A DNA stretch of 64,000 nucleotides, taken from contig JBMNEO010000009.1 in the NCBI GenBank assembly GCA_050948825.1, forward strand, positions 1 through 64,000, read 5' to 3'. The translations under genes and the position numbers were made by a program. The notes below the pieces were generated by a model. That model did not search any database and was not told where the DNA came from. It worked only from the letters and a program-made list of their open reading frames with translations. This DNA comes from DUQX01 sp050948825 (GTDB lineage: Bacteria; Bacillota; Dethiobacteria; DTU022; UBA8154). This document shows positions 7,916 through 17,280 of the stretch, in pieces (within the stretch, counting starts at the first letter, position 1; every line of letters begins with the position of its first letter).

Positions 7916-9323
7916 AATAACCGATCGAAACCTCAGCGCCCGGGTAATAAAAGGAAAGGATATCCAGGTAGGAATGCCCTGCCCTGGAACGGTTATAAGC
8001 CCCGTTCTGACTCATACCTATAGCGTGTCCGGAACCGTTCCCGGAAAAGATATATCCCAGATTCGGAACTTCCCCTTTGACTCCATCGCCCACGACAGCA
8101 AAGCGCTCACCGGTAAGCATACTGTTTATAGTATACCCACCTGCAACCCATTTTCCTTCCAGTTCTTTAAAACTGTTTTTAGTCGCAACGGAACCAGGGG
8201 CAGAGGCGACCCAAACAGAAGGTTCGAGTTTTTCCTTAACGGTGTAAAGCTGGCTTCTCAGACCAAGCGCAAACCGTGCATCCTGCTTGAAAAGAGATAC
8301 GGTGCCATTTGTTCCCTCGACACGCAGTTCACCGACCCTGCCGCTTTCAAACGTTGATGCAACGTAAACCCTTTTTACTTCTCCCAGGTTGCCGTAGCCG
8401 CCTGCAGCAAGCATGGAACCCAGGGAATTTAAGGGCATAGCGGTTTCCCAGGTGCTGTAGCGGTGAACAATAAAATTGCCGAGACCCAGGGGATTGGAAG
8501 GGTCGTCATAGGGATCGTGGACGCTTTTATAATATGGCAATCCGCTTGACCATACATTCTGGGGGAGTTCGGTATATCCGCCGTTTGAAGCGCAATAATG
8601 AGCCTCAATAACGCTGCTGTTGTAAGTCAAAACCTCCCCGCAGGTCTGACTGACGGCGCTGTCCGTGTTGTTTGTTTCAGCGTTCTTCCCTCCGTAGTAC
8701 TGGCAGTGCAGAGCATCATCACAGAGATGATAACCGCCGTGCCGCCGGGTCTCCAGATTATAAATGGCATAACTCCTGGCTACTACAGCCTGCGACTTCA
8801 AGGCTTCCATCCCGCCGTAATTGCCCCAGGCAGAGGGCATCTCCAGCGAGACAACGGCACGTACGTAAGACTCCAGATCAAGGACATTTACCGCCCTCAA
8901 GCTGCCGCCCGCCGCAGTTACTTCCAGCGCTCCGCGGTACTCACTGCCGTAAACAGCATTATGCATAAAAAACGTAGCACCGGAAAGTTGGGACGGATGC
9001 GGCCTGAGATATAAAGGCCCTTTGTAAACCCCGCAGTCGCTGCCCTGACTATCCAGAACTTTTACGCCGTCCTGTACGGGAACCAGCTTATACTTTCCGG
9101 GAGACAACTGAAGGGGAACTCCGGCAGCCACATTGAATATGTCATAACCGCTGTCAAAGGAAAGCTCAATAGCGTTTCCCGATAAGGTAAGGCCAACCCT
9201 TACTTCGGGCGGCGCGGCGGAATAGGCCGAAGAACGGCAAAACATCATAAAAATAAAAGCAAGTAACAGCACAGGGATAATTTTCCTCATACTACGAAAA
9301 AGGCTAATAGCCAATATGCACAA
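7914..9323 (-). CDS. SpoIID/LytB-domain protein, secreted
   Basis: A 469-residue protein with an N-terminal signal or anchor helix (IIPVLLLAFIFMMF). The SpoIID domain follows, with the blocks YVRAVVSLEMPSAWG and ALKSQAVVARSYA and, near the C-terminus, GSGHAIGMSQNGAY. SpoIID proteins are lytic enzymes that cut glycan strands lacking stem peptides during engulfment; LytB-type relatives act on walls in growing cells. Because it carries a long N-terminal extension before the domain, this may be a paralogue rather than SpoIID itself. TTG 9323 is favoured, since AAGGGGGG lies 8 nt upstream; an ATG 33 nt downstream lacks such a site. Confidence 0.85.
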   Translation of the reverse strand: MCILAISLFRSMRKIIPVLLLAFIFMMFCRSSAYSAAPPEVRVGLTLSGNAIELSFDSGYDIFNVAAGVPLQLSPGKYKLVPVQDGVKVLDSQGSDCGVYKGPLYLRPHPSQLSGATFFMHNAVYGSEYRGALEVTAAGGSLRAVNVLDLESYVRAVVSLEMPSAWGNYGGMEALKSQAVVARSYAIYNLETRRHGGYHLCDDALHCQYYGGKNAETNNTDSAVSQTCGEVLTYNSSVIEAHYCASNGGYTELPQNVWSSGLPYYKSVHDPYDDPSNPLGLGNFIVHRYSTWETAMPLNSLGSMLAAGGYGNLGEVKRVYVASTFESGRVGELRVEGTNGTVSLFKQDARFALGLRSQLYTVKEKLEPSVWVASAPGSVATKNSFKELEGKWVAGGYTINSMLTGERFAVVGDGVKGEVPNLGYIFSGNGSGHAIGMSQNGAYNRSRAGHSYLDILSFYYPGAEVSIGY

Positions 9324-9455
9324 CTCTCATACCCCCCTTAGTACCTCTTATTTCTCCAGCTTTTCTATATCTTCTGCTTCTCCTCCCGGTTCTTACTTCG
9401 CTATTCTATTTCACTATCTCTCCTAAATCCTTTATACATTTTACTTTGTTCCGTT

Positions 9456-9668
9456 TTATCTCCGAAACAGACTGAAAAGCAGCGTTAACAGGATGCTGAT
9501 AATAATCATCGTCGTAATCGGGAAATAAATTGTCAGGTTTTCCTTTTTAATGAGAATGTCACCCGGCAAGCGCCCCAGGCCAAAACGGCCTAGAACAAGA
9601 AATACTAGCCCGATCGCAGCCAAAATTACTCCAGCGATCAACAGAAACCTGCCGATATTTTCCGGCAT
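9456..9668 (-). CDS. DUF2905-family small membrane protein
   Basis: A 70-residue protein with two hydrophobic helices flanking a GRFGLGRLPGDILI segment, the DUF2905 signature. Function unknown. GAGGTGA precedes ATG 9668, and the insertion that altered the end of queH lies just upstream. In many Bacillota this family sits near ruvAB and queuosine genes, as here. Confidence 0.85.
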   Translation of the reverse strand: MPENIGRFLLIAGVILAAIGLVFLVLGRFGLGRLPGDILIKKENLTIYFPITTMIIISILLTLLFSLFRR

Positions 9669-9686
9669 AAAGAATCACCTCGACTT

Positions 9687-9815
9687 TGAAGGACTGTAAC
9701 GTTCCTTTTTGCGACAGAGAGAACCGTCCCCATTGTCGCAGTCCCCATTGTCGCACATGCGACAGTGGGGACGGTTCTCTCTGTCGCATTTATGAAGGAC
9801 TATAACGCTCCTTTT
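9687..9815. repeat. Palindromic GGGACGGTTCTC element flanked by a 23-bp direct repeat
   Basis: The core 9709-9791 is a long palindrome. TGCGACAGAGAGAACCGTCC on the left mirrors GGACGGTTCTCTCTGTCGCA on the right, around a centre that repeats GTCCCCATTGTCGCA. It is flanked by TGAAGGACTGTAACGTTCCTTTT (9687-9709) and TGAAGGACTATAACGCTCCTTTT (9793-9815), a direct repeat with two differences. The right copy is the 3' end of queH; the left copy lies outside the gene. The arrangement looks like an insertion that duplicated its target. Confidence 0.8.
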
Positions 9816-10321
9816 CACTGTAAATGCACCCGCAGTAACCCTGTTTATAAAGGCCTTTCTCAGCAGCCAGGCGCATACTGGTGCGAAAACCCGGACGCAG
9901 ATCCTCGTATACAAACTTCAAACCCTGTTCCGCGGCGATCTTTTCCCCCATCTCACGCAATAAGCCGTGCTTTTGATAAGGGCTGATGAGTAAGGTTGTG
10001 GAAATTCCTTCCATACCCTTCTCCTTAGCCCTGCGCGCCGTTTCTTCCAGACGTATCCGGTAGCAAAGCTCGCATCGCTGTTCTTCATGATGCACTACTG
10101 CGCGCAGGTAGTCATCCAGCAGATAGCGCTCATCGATGATCATCTTTTTCCCTTCCTGTTCGGAGAGTGAGCGCAGGGTTTCCTTCCTTTTCTTAAACTC
10201 CCGGTAGGGGTGGATATTGGGGTTAAAGAAAAAGCCGCAGATATTATGACCCTTTTCTTCAAGAGGCCTGCCAGCTGTAGAGGCTGCAGGGTGCGCAGCA
10301 GATATGCAAAAGCAAATTCAT
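9790..10321 (-). pseudogene. queH: Epoxyqueuosine reductase QueH with a single-base frameshift
   Basis: QueH (DUF208 family) is the non-QueG epoxyqueuosine reductase, an iron-sulfur enzyme that completes queuosine. From ATG 10321 (GAAGGTG upstream) the frame reads MNLLLHICCAPCSLYSWQA and then hits a stop. The next frame continues LEEKGHNICGFFFNPNIHPY to the end. Removing one base near 10262-10266 restores the usual spacing. The remaining motifs are intact: HHEEQRCELCYRIRLEETA, FRTSMRLAAEKGLYKQGYCGCIYS. The C-terminus is also changed: the frame now ends KERYSPS at TAA 9790. The copy left of the palindromic element still encodes KERYSPSKSR and a TGA, the presumed old end. It is either a true pseudogene or a sequencing error. 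Confidence 0.8.
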
Positions 10322-10400
10322 TTTATACGTTCACCTTCTTAATATTCTTTTTGAAGCTTTTGCCTTTTGCGATCATATTTCTTCAGGAGGATTCATTTTA

Positions 10401-11387
10401 CTAACGAAGATGTTCGTACACTTTCCGGGTAACGACCCTCCCCCTGGGAGTGCGCTTTAAAAAACCGATCTTCATCAAGTATGGTTCATAAAGCTCTTCT
10501 ATTGTTGAAGCCTCTTCATTTATAGCAGCGGCGATCGTCTCCAATCCTACCGGCCCACCGTCAAATTTTTTGATAATCGTATCCAGCAGGAGATAATCGG
10601 TAGCATCAAGACCTATTTTATCAACGTCTAAGATTTTTAACGCTTCAATCGCCACCTCTGCTGTAATGACCCCCTCTGCCCTGACCTGTGAATAATCCCT
10701 GACCCTTCTCAGGAGCCTGTTGGCTATGCGCGGCGTTCCCCTGGAAGCGAGAGCGATCGTCATCGCTCCCTGCCGGTCCATCTCCACCCTCATTAACCCT
10801 GCCGAGCGGGAAAGGATGGAACAAAGCGCCTCCGGAGAATAAAATTCAACCCGCTCAACGATGCCAAAACGATCTCTTAGAGGTGAAGATATAAGCCCTG
10901 CTCGCGTCGTGGCCCCGATTAAAGTAAACGGGGAGAGATCAAGGCGTAAGGAACGGGCGCTTGGTCCCTTGCCAATAATTATATCAAGGGCATAATCCTC
11001 CATCGCCGGGTAGAGTATTTCTTCCACGCTGCGGTGCAGGCGGTGGATTTCATCTATAAAAAGAATGTCATGACTGGAAAGGTTGGTTAAAAGGGCAGCC
11101 AGATCACCTGCCCTTTCTATAGCCGGACCGGAGGTTACCCTTAAATTAACCCCCATCTCCCTAGAAATAATAAAAGCCAGCGTTGTTTTGCCCAATCCGG
11201 GCGGCCCGTGCAGGAGAACATGATCCAGCGTTTCCCCCCTCTCACGGGCGGCCCTGATATAAATGTTCAGTTTTTCCTTCAGACTTTCCTGTCCGATAAA
11301 TTCTTCCAAGGTTAAAGGACGCAGATTATTCTCATGCGATACATCTTCACCCTTTAAACGGGAAGAAACAATCCTGTCCTCCATCAA
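10401..11387 (-). CDS. ruvB: Holliday junction branch migration helicase RuvB
   Basis: A 328-residue AAA+ motor that pulls DNA through the RuvA-bound Holliday junction. Walker A is GPPGLGKT (61-68), Walker B DEIH (112-115), sensor 1 LIGATTRAG, and the winged-helix C-terminus has FLKRTPRGR. It follows ruvA and ruvC on the same strand. M2 could also be the start. Confidence 0.97.
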   Translation of the reverse strand: MMEDRIVSSRLKGEDVSHENNLRPLTLEEFIGQESLKEKLNIYIRAARERGETLDHVLLHGPPGLGKTTLAFIISREMGVNLRVTSGPAIERAGDLAALLTNLSSHDILFIDEIHRLHRSVEEILYPAMEDYALDIIIGKGPSARSLRLDLSPFTLIGATTRAGLISSPLRDRFGIVERVEFYSPEALCSILSRSAGLMRVEMDRQGAMTIALASRGTPRIANRLLRRVRDYSQVRAEGVITAEVAIEALKILDVDKIGLDATDYLLLDTIIKKFDGGPVGLETIAAAINEEASTIEELYEPYLMKIGFLKRTPRGRVVTRKVYEHLR

Positions 11388-11457
11388 TTTATCCCCCTCT
11401 GTCCGGAACTGCCGGGATAAGCTAGCAAAAGCATACTTACCTCAAAGTTCTTCCCCC

Positions 11458-12057
11458 TTAGCGGTGTGCAAGGAAAGCGAGCGCTTTTTTAAAAAGAACC
11501 TCAACCCCTTCCGCTTCTTCAGCGGTAAGTGCTTTTTTTGCCCTCTCCACCTCTCCTGCCGAATAGCCCAGTGCGGTTAAAGCCTGCTGCACGTCGCGCC
11601 ATTCAACGGGGTTAATCCCTTCTCCTCCGGGTAAAGCATTGTCTTTTTTTCTCTGGGCGTTGACTTTATCTTTCAATTCATAAATAAGCCGTTTTGCGGT
11701 TTTGCTTCCTATCCCCGGAACGCCTGTCAGCGCAGGCAGGTCTTCATCTGCGATAGCGGCTGAAATTTGGTTTGGCGAGAGATGCCCCAGCGCAGCCAGT
11801 GCAACCTTGGGACCAATTCCGGTAACCCCGAGGAGCATCTTAAAGAAATCCCGCTCTTCATTGCTGCGAAAGCCATATATAAAAAAACCATCCTCCCTAA
11901 CAAAAAGGTGTGTATAAATAGTAACAGTATTGCCGGGAAGAGGCAGCTGAAAATAGAACGATGCCGGGATTAAAATATGAAACCCGATTCCCATAATCTC
12001 CACAACAACATATTCGGGATAACACTCCTTCAGCGTCCCCTGCAGGAAAGAGAGCAC
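11458..12057 (-). CDS. ruvA: Holliday junction DNA-binding protein RuvA
   Basis: A 199-residue protein whose tetramers clamp the four-way junction and load RuvB. OB-fold domain I occupies residues 1-60, with VVEIMGIGFHI. The helix-hairpin-helix motifs are GVTGIGPKVALAAL and GVPGIGSKTAKRLIYEL. A C-terminal domain III that contacts RuvB is present (ALTALGYSAGEVERA). Length and order are standard. Confidence 0.96.
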   Translation of the reverse strand: MLSFLQGTLKECYPEYVVVEIMGIGFHILIPASFYFQLPLPGNTVTIYTHLFVREDGFFIYGFRSNEERDFFKMLLGVTGIGPKVALAALGHLSPNQISAAIADEDLPALTGVPGIGSKTAKRLIYELKDKVNAQRKKDNALPGGEGINPVEWRDVQQALTALGYSAGEVERAKKALTAEEAEGVEVLFKKALAFLAHR

Positions 12058-12185
12058 TTTTACACCGCCCCATGGTTTTTATTGCACTCGCGACATCCGG
12101 CCAATATATTATCCAGATAACCAACATACCTGCCGGGCAGTCGCGAGATAATACAGCTTATGAATTGCCATTTCATTATAACAGT

Positions 12186-12719
12186 TCATCTATCCCCTGA
12201 AATTGGAGGATCATATTTTGCGTCCGCTTTTTCCCCAATTAAACGCTGCCATCTCGAAGATTGCAGGTGGCAAAGCGCTATGGCCAGGGCATCCGCAGCA
12301 TCATCGGGCTTTGGAATTTCCATGAGCCCGAGCAGCAGGCAAACGGCCTGCTGTACCTGCTTTTTCCCTGCTCGTCCATAACCTGCCGCCGCCTGTTTTA
12401 CCTGCAGTGGGGTGTATTCGAAGATAGTAATCTCCTTTTCCGCCGCCGCGGTTAATATTGCCCCCCTGGCTTCCCCGACCTGCAAGGCGGTTTTTATATT
12501 TTTACAAAAAAAAAGTTTCTCTATTGCAAGCTCGTCGGGCGAGAACCTATCAATTAGCAGCTTAATGCTATAATAAATATCCAAGAGGCGCCTGGATAGC
12601 TCCAGGCCAGCCGGGGTCCCGATATAACCGTAATCAATTGCCCTGTACAGATCCCCGTTTTTTTCCACAATGCCATAGCCGACAGTGGCCAGACCCGGAT
12701 CGATCCCAATCACACGCAT
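12186..12719 (-). CDS. ruvC: Holliday junction resolvase RuvC
   Basis: A 177-residue RNase H-fold endonuclease that cuts Holliday junctions. MRVIGIDPGLATVGYG carries the first catalytic aspartate (D7), AIEKLFF the glutamate, and DDAADALAIALCH the C-terminal acidic pair. ATG 12719 is preceded by AGGAGG with 9 nt spacing; the longer frame to 12767 has no such site. Confidence 0.96.
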   Translation of the reverse strand: MRVIGIDPGLATVGYGIVEKNGDLYRAIDYGYIGTPAGLELSRRLLDIYYSIKLLIDRFSPDELAIEKLFFCKNIKTALQVGEARGAILTAAAEKEITIFEYTPLQVKQAAAGYGRAGKKQVQQAVCLLLGLMEIPKPDDAADALAIALCHLQSSRWQRLIGEKADAKYDPPISGDR

Positions 12720-12835
12720 CAACAAGCGCCTCCTGTAACCCCTGGTACGGTACCTGTAAATCTGCAAAGGTATAACCTTGTTTCCATATTCTACATAGGC
12801 CCGGCTTTTACCTGCTATTGGCTGAAGAAAGCTAT

Positions 12836-13297
12836 TTAAGATGTATAGTTCTCGAGCAGCTTCATTTTTTCCTCTTCACCGCAAAAAGGTATTCCTCGCT
12901 TTAGCTCCTCATAATATACCTTTTTTACGTTATAAGGCAGGACCTCTATTAAAACTTTATTGCCGGAGAGATCTTCTGTAAAGACAGCAATTTTTTCATT
13001 GTGGATTCCGAGTAACATTTTTTCCTCCGGCGTTATGGCCTCCGGGTTATTATCCTTTTTAACCCGATCGGGTTCCCTGCCGCCCTCTTCAAGGAAAAAC
13101 TCACCGCTTCCATAATCCTCGCGAACGATAAAGGGTAAGTCACCGGTACCATCGGAGCCGCCTCCTGAATCATGGCCGTTTCCAGAACCGGAGCCGCCCC
13201 CAAAAACGTTGAAGTATAATAGTAACATTGCTAAAAAAAGAGAGACCATAAATAAACAGGTCCCATAACGCAAATAATCGGAATATTTCTTACGCAT
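12836..13297 (-). CDS. BofC C-terminal-domain-like protein
   Basis: A 153-residue protein with one N-terminal membrane helix (FMVSLFLAMLLLYF), a low-complexity Gly/Ser linker (about residues 34-52), and a C-terminal domain ending YYEELKRGIPFCGEEEKMKLLENYTS. That ending resembles the BofC C-terminal region. In Bacillus, bofC lies next to ruvAB and its product slows SigK activation through SpoIVB. The ruv context here supports the match, but overall identity is modest and the N-terminal half is unlike Bacillus BofC. Confidence 0.6.
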   Translation of the reverse strand: MRKKYSDYLRYGTCLFMVSLFLAMLLLYFNVFGGGSGSGNGHDSGGGSDGTGDLPFIVREDYGSGEFFLEEGGREPDRVKKDNNPEAITPEEKMLLGIHNEKIAVFTEDLSGNKVLIEVLPYNVKKVYYEELKRGIPFCGEEEKMKLLENYTS

Positions 13298-13379
13298 AAA
13301 CGTCCCTCCCGGAAATGAATTATTATATTATTTCCGGAATGACAAAAATTAATCCTTATTTATAAAACTAATCGCATTA

Positions 13380-14135
13380 TTATTGGAGTGATTGCATTAT
13401 TTTATCAGGTATATCAAAATTGGCGTAAACGTTTTGAACATCATCATGTTCTTCAAGGGCTTCCAGAAGATTGAGCACTTTGGCAGCCTCGTCTGCATCT
13501 TCAATACGAACTAGATTTGAAGGTACCATGGTTACTTCTGCCGTTGACAGCTCAATGTTTTCTTTCATGAAGGTGTCCTTAACTCTTTCAAAATCTTCAG
13601 TGGAAGTCAGGATTACATAACTGTTTTCTTCTGTTTGAAAATCTTCCGCCCCGCCTTCAAGCGCAAGCATCATCAACTCATCTTCTGAAGGCAATCCTTC
13701 AGTATGATCAATTGTCAGATAACCCTTACGGTTAAAAATCCAGGCAACACAACCGGATTCACCCATGCTTCCCCCGCGCCGTGAAAAAATATGCCTGATA
13801 TCTGCAGCGGTCCTGTTGCGGTTGTCAGTCATTATCTCCAGTAATACAGCAACTCCGGACGGGCCGTACCCTTCGTAAGTTATCTGCTCCAGGGATATAC
13901 TATCCCCTTCTCCTGAACCTTTTTGAATAGCCCGATTGATATTGTCACCGGGCATATTCACCTCTCTGGCCTTCTGTACGGCCAGGCGCAGGCGAAAGTT
14001 CGCCTCCGGATCGGGGCCGCCCTCTCTGGCGGCAACAATGATCTCCCTGGCAATTTTAGTAAACACTTTACCTTTCTGAGCATCTGCCCTGGCCTTGCGG
14101 TGCTTAGTGTTAGCCCATTTGGAATGGCCTGCCAT
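13380..14135 (-). CDS. yebC: YebC/PmpR-family translation or transcription regulator
   Basis: A 251-residue protein starting MAGHSKWANTKHRKARADAQKGK, with the family segments NINRAIQKGSGE and EGYGPSGVAVLLE. Some YebC proteins help ribosomes through proline-rich stretches; others act as DNA-binding regulators. A location just upstream of ruvC is common in bacteria. Confidence 0.95.
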   Translation of the reverse strand: MAGHSKWANTKHRKARADAQKGKVFTKIAREIIVAAREGGPDPEANFRLRLAVQKAREVNMPGDNINRAIQKGSGEGDSISLEQITYEGYGPSGVAVLLEIMTDNRNRTAADIRHIFSRRGGSMGESGCVAWIFNRKGYLTIDHTEGLPSEDELMMLALEGGAEDFQTEENSYVILTSTEDFERVKDTFMKENIELSTAEVTMVPSNLVRIEDADEAAKVLNLLEALEEHDDVQNVYANFDIPDKIMQSLQ

Positions 14136-14188
14136 AAATTATCACCTCTATCAAGATGTTATGACCGCAATGTCTTCACCTACCCTGC

Positions 14189-15184
14189 TTATCCGCCGGT
14201 TTGGGACATGGAACGACTGCTCTGATATTGCCTGACCCGATCGGCAGGATTTGCAGCAGCTTTATATGGATCAGGTTTTTTCTTTAACGCTTCAAAAAAT
14301 TTCTCTTTTATTTTTTCCTTGCTGGATAGTGAGCCGCGCAGGTCAATCTCGTCACCGGAAAAAAGACAAGGTTTGATCTTCCCGTCGGAAGTAACCCTCA
14401 ACCGGTTACAGCGATGGCAGAAATGACGGCTTATAGGCGAGATCAACCCTACTTTGCCCAGCGCCCCTTTTAAGCGAAAATAATGTGCGGGGCCTCCTCC
14501 ATGTTCCCCGGGGACATCCTCCAAAGGAGCAATTTTTTCCGCTATTTTCACAACACTCTGCAACGGCAGGAAGAAATGGGACCATTTCTCCGCCCCCTGT
14601 GTAGGCATGTATTCGATAAAGCGAACATCGAGCTCCTCCTTAATCGTCAAGGATAGAAAGTTTTCTATCTCGTGATCATTAATACCCTTAAGTAAAACCA
14701 TATTAATCTTTAAGGGGGTCAGCCCCGCTTTCAAGGAATTATCTATCCCCTTTAGGGTGCTTTGAAGCTTTCCTCCGTTGGTAATATTGCTGAAATTAGC
14801 CTCATTCAGCGAATCCAAACTGATATTGACCCTTTTCAACCCTGCCGCAGCCAACTGAGCGGCCATTTTTTCCAGTAAAATCCCGTTGGTTGTCAGTGAA
14901 AGATCTTTTAAACCGGGGATAGCTGACATACTTTCTACTATACTGAGAATATCAAATCTTATCAACGGCTCGCCTCCAGTAAGGCGGATCCTGGTTATTC
15001 CCAGTTCAACAGCAGCTTCCGCGATCTTTGTTATATCTTGAACGGTGAGAAGCTCCTTTCCTCCACTTTTTCCGCATTCAAGAGGGTTGGAGCGGCAATA
15101 AAAACAGCTTAGATTGCATTGCTCGGTAACAGAGAGTCTGAGATAGTTTACATCTCTTCCATACGGGTCAATAAATTTTTCCAT
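14189..15184 (-). CDS. moaA: GTP 3',8-cyclase
   Basis: A 331-residue radical SAM enzyme for the first step of molybdenum cofactor synthesis. The N-terminal 4Fe-4S site is CNLSCFYC (C23, C27, C30) and the GGEP motif is LTGGEPLIR. The second cluster site is HFCHRCNRLRVTSDGKIKPC. The C-terminus lacks the usual GGG but ends in a Ser/Gly-rich tail (SSRSMSQTGG), so the terminal GG is kept. ATG 15184 follows AGGGGG by 8 nt. Confidence 0.95.
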   Translation of the reverse strand: MEKFIDPYGRDVNYLRLSVTEQCNLSCFYCRSNPLECGKSGGKELLTVQDITKIAEAAVELGITRIRLTGGEPLIRFDILSIVESMSAIPGLKDLSLTTNGILLEKMAAQLAAAGLKRVNISLDSLNEANFSNITNGGKLQSTLKGIDNSLKAGLTPLKINMVLLKGINDHEIENFLSLTIKEELDVRFIEYMPTQGAEKWSHFFLPLQSVVKIAEKIAPLEDVPGEHGGGPAHYFRLKGALGKVGLISPISRHFCHRCNRLRVTSDGKIKPCLFSGDEIDLRGSLSSKEKIKEKFFEALKKKPDPYKAAANPADRVRQYQSSRSMSQTGG

Positions 15185-15258
15185 ATTAAACACCCCCTGA
15201 GCAGATACCTTTCCAGAACTTCCTCTTGTTAAATTTCTTCATAGCCTAACGACGAGGC

Positions 15259-15873
15259 CTAAAGGCAAGCTTTTGAATTCAGTATTTTTTTTAACTTATA
15301 ATAATCATCTCTGGTATTAATATTATTAAAAGAAATAAGGTGCGGATCAAAATCCTTTATTATATCTTCGCCAATTTCCTTTATACACAGGCTGCGGTAG
15401 AGATCGGAAATTTTTAATTTCTTTTCTTTAAGCTGTTTAAGAATCATGCCAAGGGTTGTCTTATTATAAAAGGCAAAAAGCGGCTGAAAAAATTCACCGT
15501 GCCGTGGCACAACAACATCATATTGAATTGCAAAACGTGACATATATTTAATCAAAGTAAGTGAAAAAAAAGGCATATCACATCCGATTACAAAGGAAGC
15601 GGGATAAGAAGAAACGGCTAAACCCGCATGGATGCCTCTTAGTGCATTTTTTTCAACCCCAACAAATAAATCCCTTGTTAATTTTGCCGGCAGGTAAGCC
15701 AGTTCTTCTATACGATCTGTTACGACGATTGTTTCAGCAAAAAGACTGTTTACTTTGTTAAAAACCAGGTCAATGAGGTTGTTTCCTTCCAACCTCAAGA
15801 AGGCCTTGTTTGTTCCCATGCGTTTGCTGTCCCCGCCGGCAAGAACTACCGCGGAAAAGGGCAACTTAGCCAC
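15259..15873 (-). CDS. mobA: Molybdenum cofactor guanylyltransferase
   Basis: Adds GMP to molybdopterin to form the guanine dinucleotide cofactor. The nucleotide-binding signature AVVLAGGDSKRMGTNKAFL is near the N-terminus and the metal site is VIGCDMPF. GTG 15873 is favoured because AAAGGAGAG lies 10 nt upstream and the frame then begins just before the conserved loop; an upstream extension to 15966 abuts tatC but looks non-homologous. It lies between tatC and moaA on one strand. Confidence 0.9.
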   Translation of the reverse strand: MAKLPFSAVVLAGGDSKRMGTNKAFLRLEGNNLIDLVFNKVNSLFAETIVVTDRIEELAYLPAKLTRDLFVGVEKNALRGIHAGLAVSSYPASFVIGCDMPFFSLTLIKYMSRFAIQYDVVVPRHGEFFQPLFAFYNKTTLGMILKQLKEKKLKISDLYRSLCIKEIGEDIIKDFDPHLISFNNINTRDDYYKLKKILNSKACL

Positions 15874-15966
15874 AATATTAATACTCTCCTTTAGAAGCCA
15901 GCAGCAACTGACAATCGATCCTGGGACAAGCTTTATAGCTGGCACCCTAATTATATCCGGCGCCAC

Positions 15967-16704
15967 TTAGCCCCCATACCGAAGCTTACGGCGCTCGGTA
16001 AGACGGACAAGCAATATCCCTATTTCATAAAGCAGCAGCAGCGGCCCCATCATTAGCAGCATTGAAAACAAATCAGGGGGAGTAATCACCGCTGATATAA
16101 TCGCTATAACTAGTAAAGCGTATTTTCTGTTCGTCCTTAAAAAGGCCGAGGATACAATCGAAAGACGGCCCAGAAACCAGAATATAAGGGGCACTTGAAA
16201 AACCAAACCAAATCCAATCAAAAAGGATGCTACAAAGGAAATATAGCTGCTGATAGTAAACAGGGGCAATAGTCCCTCTGTAGAAAAACCTAAAAAGAAA
16301 AATAAAGCATAAGGAAACACAACATAGTATGCAAATAATAAACCCGTATAAAAAAGTATAACCATAAAAAAGAGCAGAAGAATAGCCGCTTTCTTTTCTT
16401 TTTTACGAAGGGCAGGCATAATAAAGGCCAAAACCTGGTAAAGGGTAAAAGGCAAGGTCAGCAACGAACCAGAGAGAAAAGACAGGCGTATCTGCGACAT
16501 AAAAGCTTCAGCCGGGGTAGTATAAATAAGATTTAAGTTTTCGGCTTTACTTGTTAGGAAGAATATAATATCATCGATGAAAGCAAAGCAGGCTAACGCT
16601 GCAACAAAAATAATAATTGCTATAATGATAAGCCTTTTACGAAGCTCATCCAAATGCTCGTAAAAAGACATCTCCATCTCAATATTTTTTTTCCCGGGTG
16701 CCAT
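15967..16704 (-). CDS. tatC: Sec-independent protein translocase TatC
   Basis: A 245-residue membrane protein with six helices that binds twin-arginine signal peptides. The family segments EMSFYEHLDELRKRLI and the later FGLVFQVPLIFWFL are present. The start is taken at MAPGKKN (16704), after AAGGGGGAAGGG. Two tatA genes lie directly upstream. Tat exports folded, cofactor-loaded enzymes, which fits the neighbouring Mo-cofactor genes. Confidence 0.95.
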   Translation of the reverse strand: MAPGKKNIEMEMSFYEHLDELRKRLIIIAIIIFVAALACFAFIDDIIFFLTSKAENLNLIYTTPAEAFMSQIRLSFLSGSLLTLPFTLYQVLAFIMPALRKKEKKAAILLLFFMVILFYTGLLFAYYVVFPYALFFFLGFSTEGLLPLFTISSYISFVASFLIGFGLVFQVPLIFWFLGRLSIVSSAFLRTNRKYALLVIAIISAVITPPDLFSMLLMMGPLLLLYEIGILLVRLTERRKLRYGG

Positions 16705-16758
16705 ACCCTTCCCCCTTATTATAACAAAGAACACTTCTAATGCCTGTCCCGCCCCATG

Positions 16759-16944
16759 CTACTCTTTATCTTTATTTTTCCCTATGTCGGTATCTTTGTC
16801 TTTACCGCTCAATCCGTCTTTATAATTTCTAATGGATTGTCCCAGCGCCTTGCTCAATCCAGGCAGCTTACCAGGACCAAAGATAATTAATATTATACCA
16901 ACGATCAACACCACTTCCAACCAGCCGATTTTTCCAAATAACAT
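16759..16944 (-). CDS. tatA: Twin-arginine translocase TatA/TatE subunit (short)
   Basis: A 61-residue protein with one membrane helix (WLEVVLIVGIILIIFGP), the FGPGKLPGLSKALG amphipathic helix and a charged tail ending KDKDTDIGKNKDKE. ATG 16944 follows AAGGGGG by 9 nt; the longer frame to 16965 lacks a site. Confidence 0.93.
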   Translation of the reverse strand: MLFGKIGWLEVVLIVGIILIIFGPGKLPGLSKALGQSIRNYKDGLSGKDKDTDIGKNKDKE

Positions 16945-16986
16945 CAAAGCATTCCCCCTTGCCATGCAAATAAAACGAGTATAATA

Positions 16987-17280
16987 TTACGCCTGCTGCT
17001 CTTTTACTTCAATATTCTCCGTGTTTTTTTCTTCGCTGTTGAGCACATTATCTCCTTTTTTCTGAGCTTTTTCCTCTAATACTTTCCCATTTGTATTTTC
17101 TTTTTCTTGATTGTCATCGTCCAGGCTTATATTTTTCTGAACTTCTTGAGTAGCCTGCCTGAACTCCCGTAATCCTCTGCCAAGAGAACGGCCTATTTCG
17201 GGCAATTTACGCGGGCCAAAAATAATCAGAGCAATAGCAAGAATCAATACCAGTTCCTGTATTCCAATTTTACCAAACAC
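16987..17280 (-). CDS. tatA: Twin-arginine translocase TatA/TatB-like subunit (longer)
   Basis: A 97-residue paralogue with an N-terminal helix ([17 protein letters not shown]), [17 protein letters not shown] and a long acidic/basic C-terminal tail. It is the first gene of the tatA-tatA-tatC-mobA-moaA run. Having two TatA-type genes may mean one takes a TatB-like role, or that they serve different substrates; the sequence does not decide. Confidence 0.92.
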   Translation of the reverse strand: MFGKIGIQELVLILAIALIIFGPRKLPEIGRSLGRGLREFRQATQEVQKNISLDDDNQEKENTNGKVLEEKAQKKGDNVLNSEEKNTENIEVKEQQA

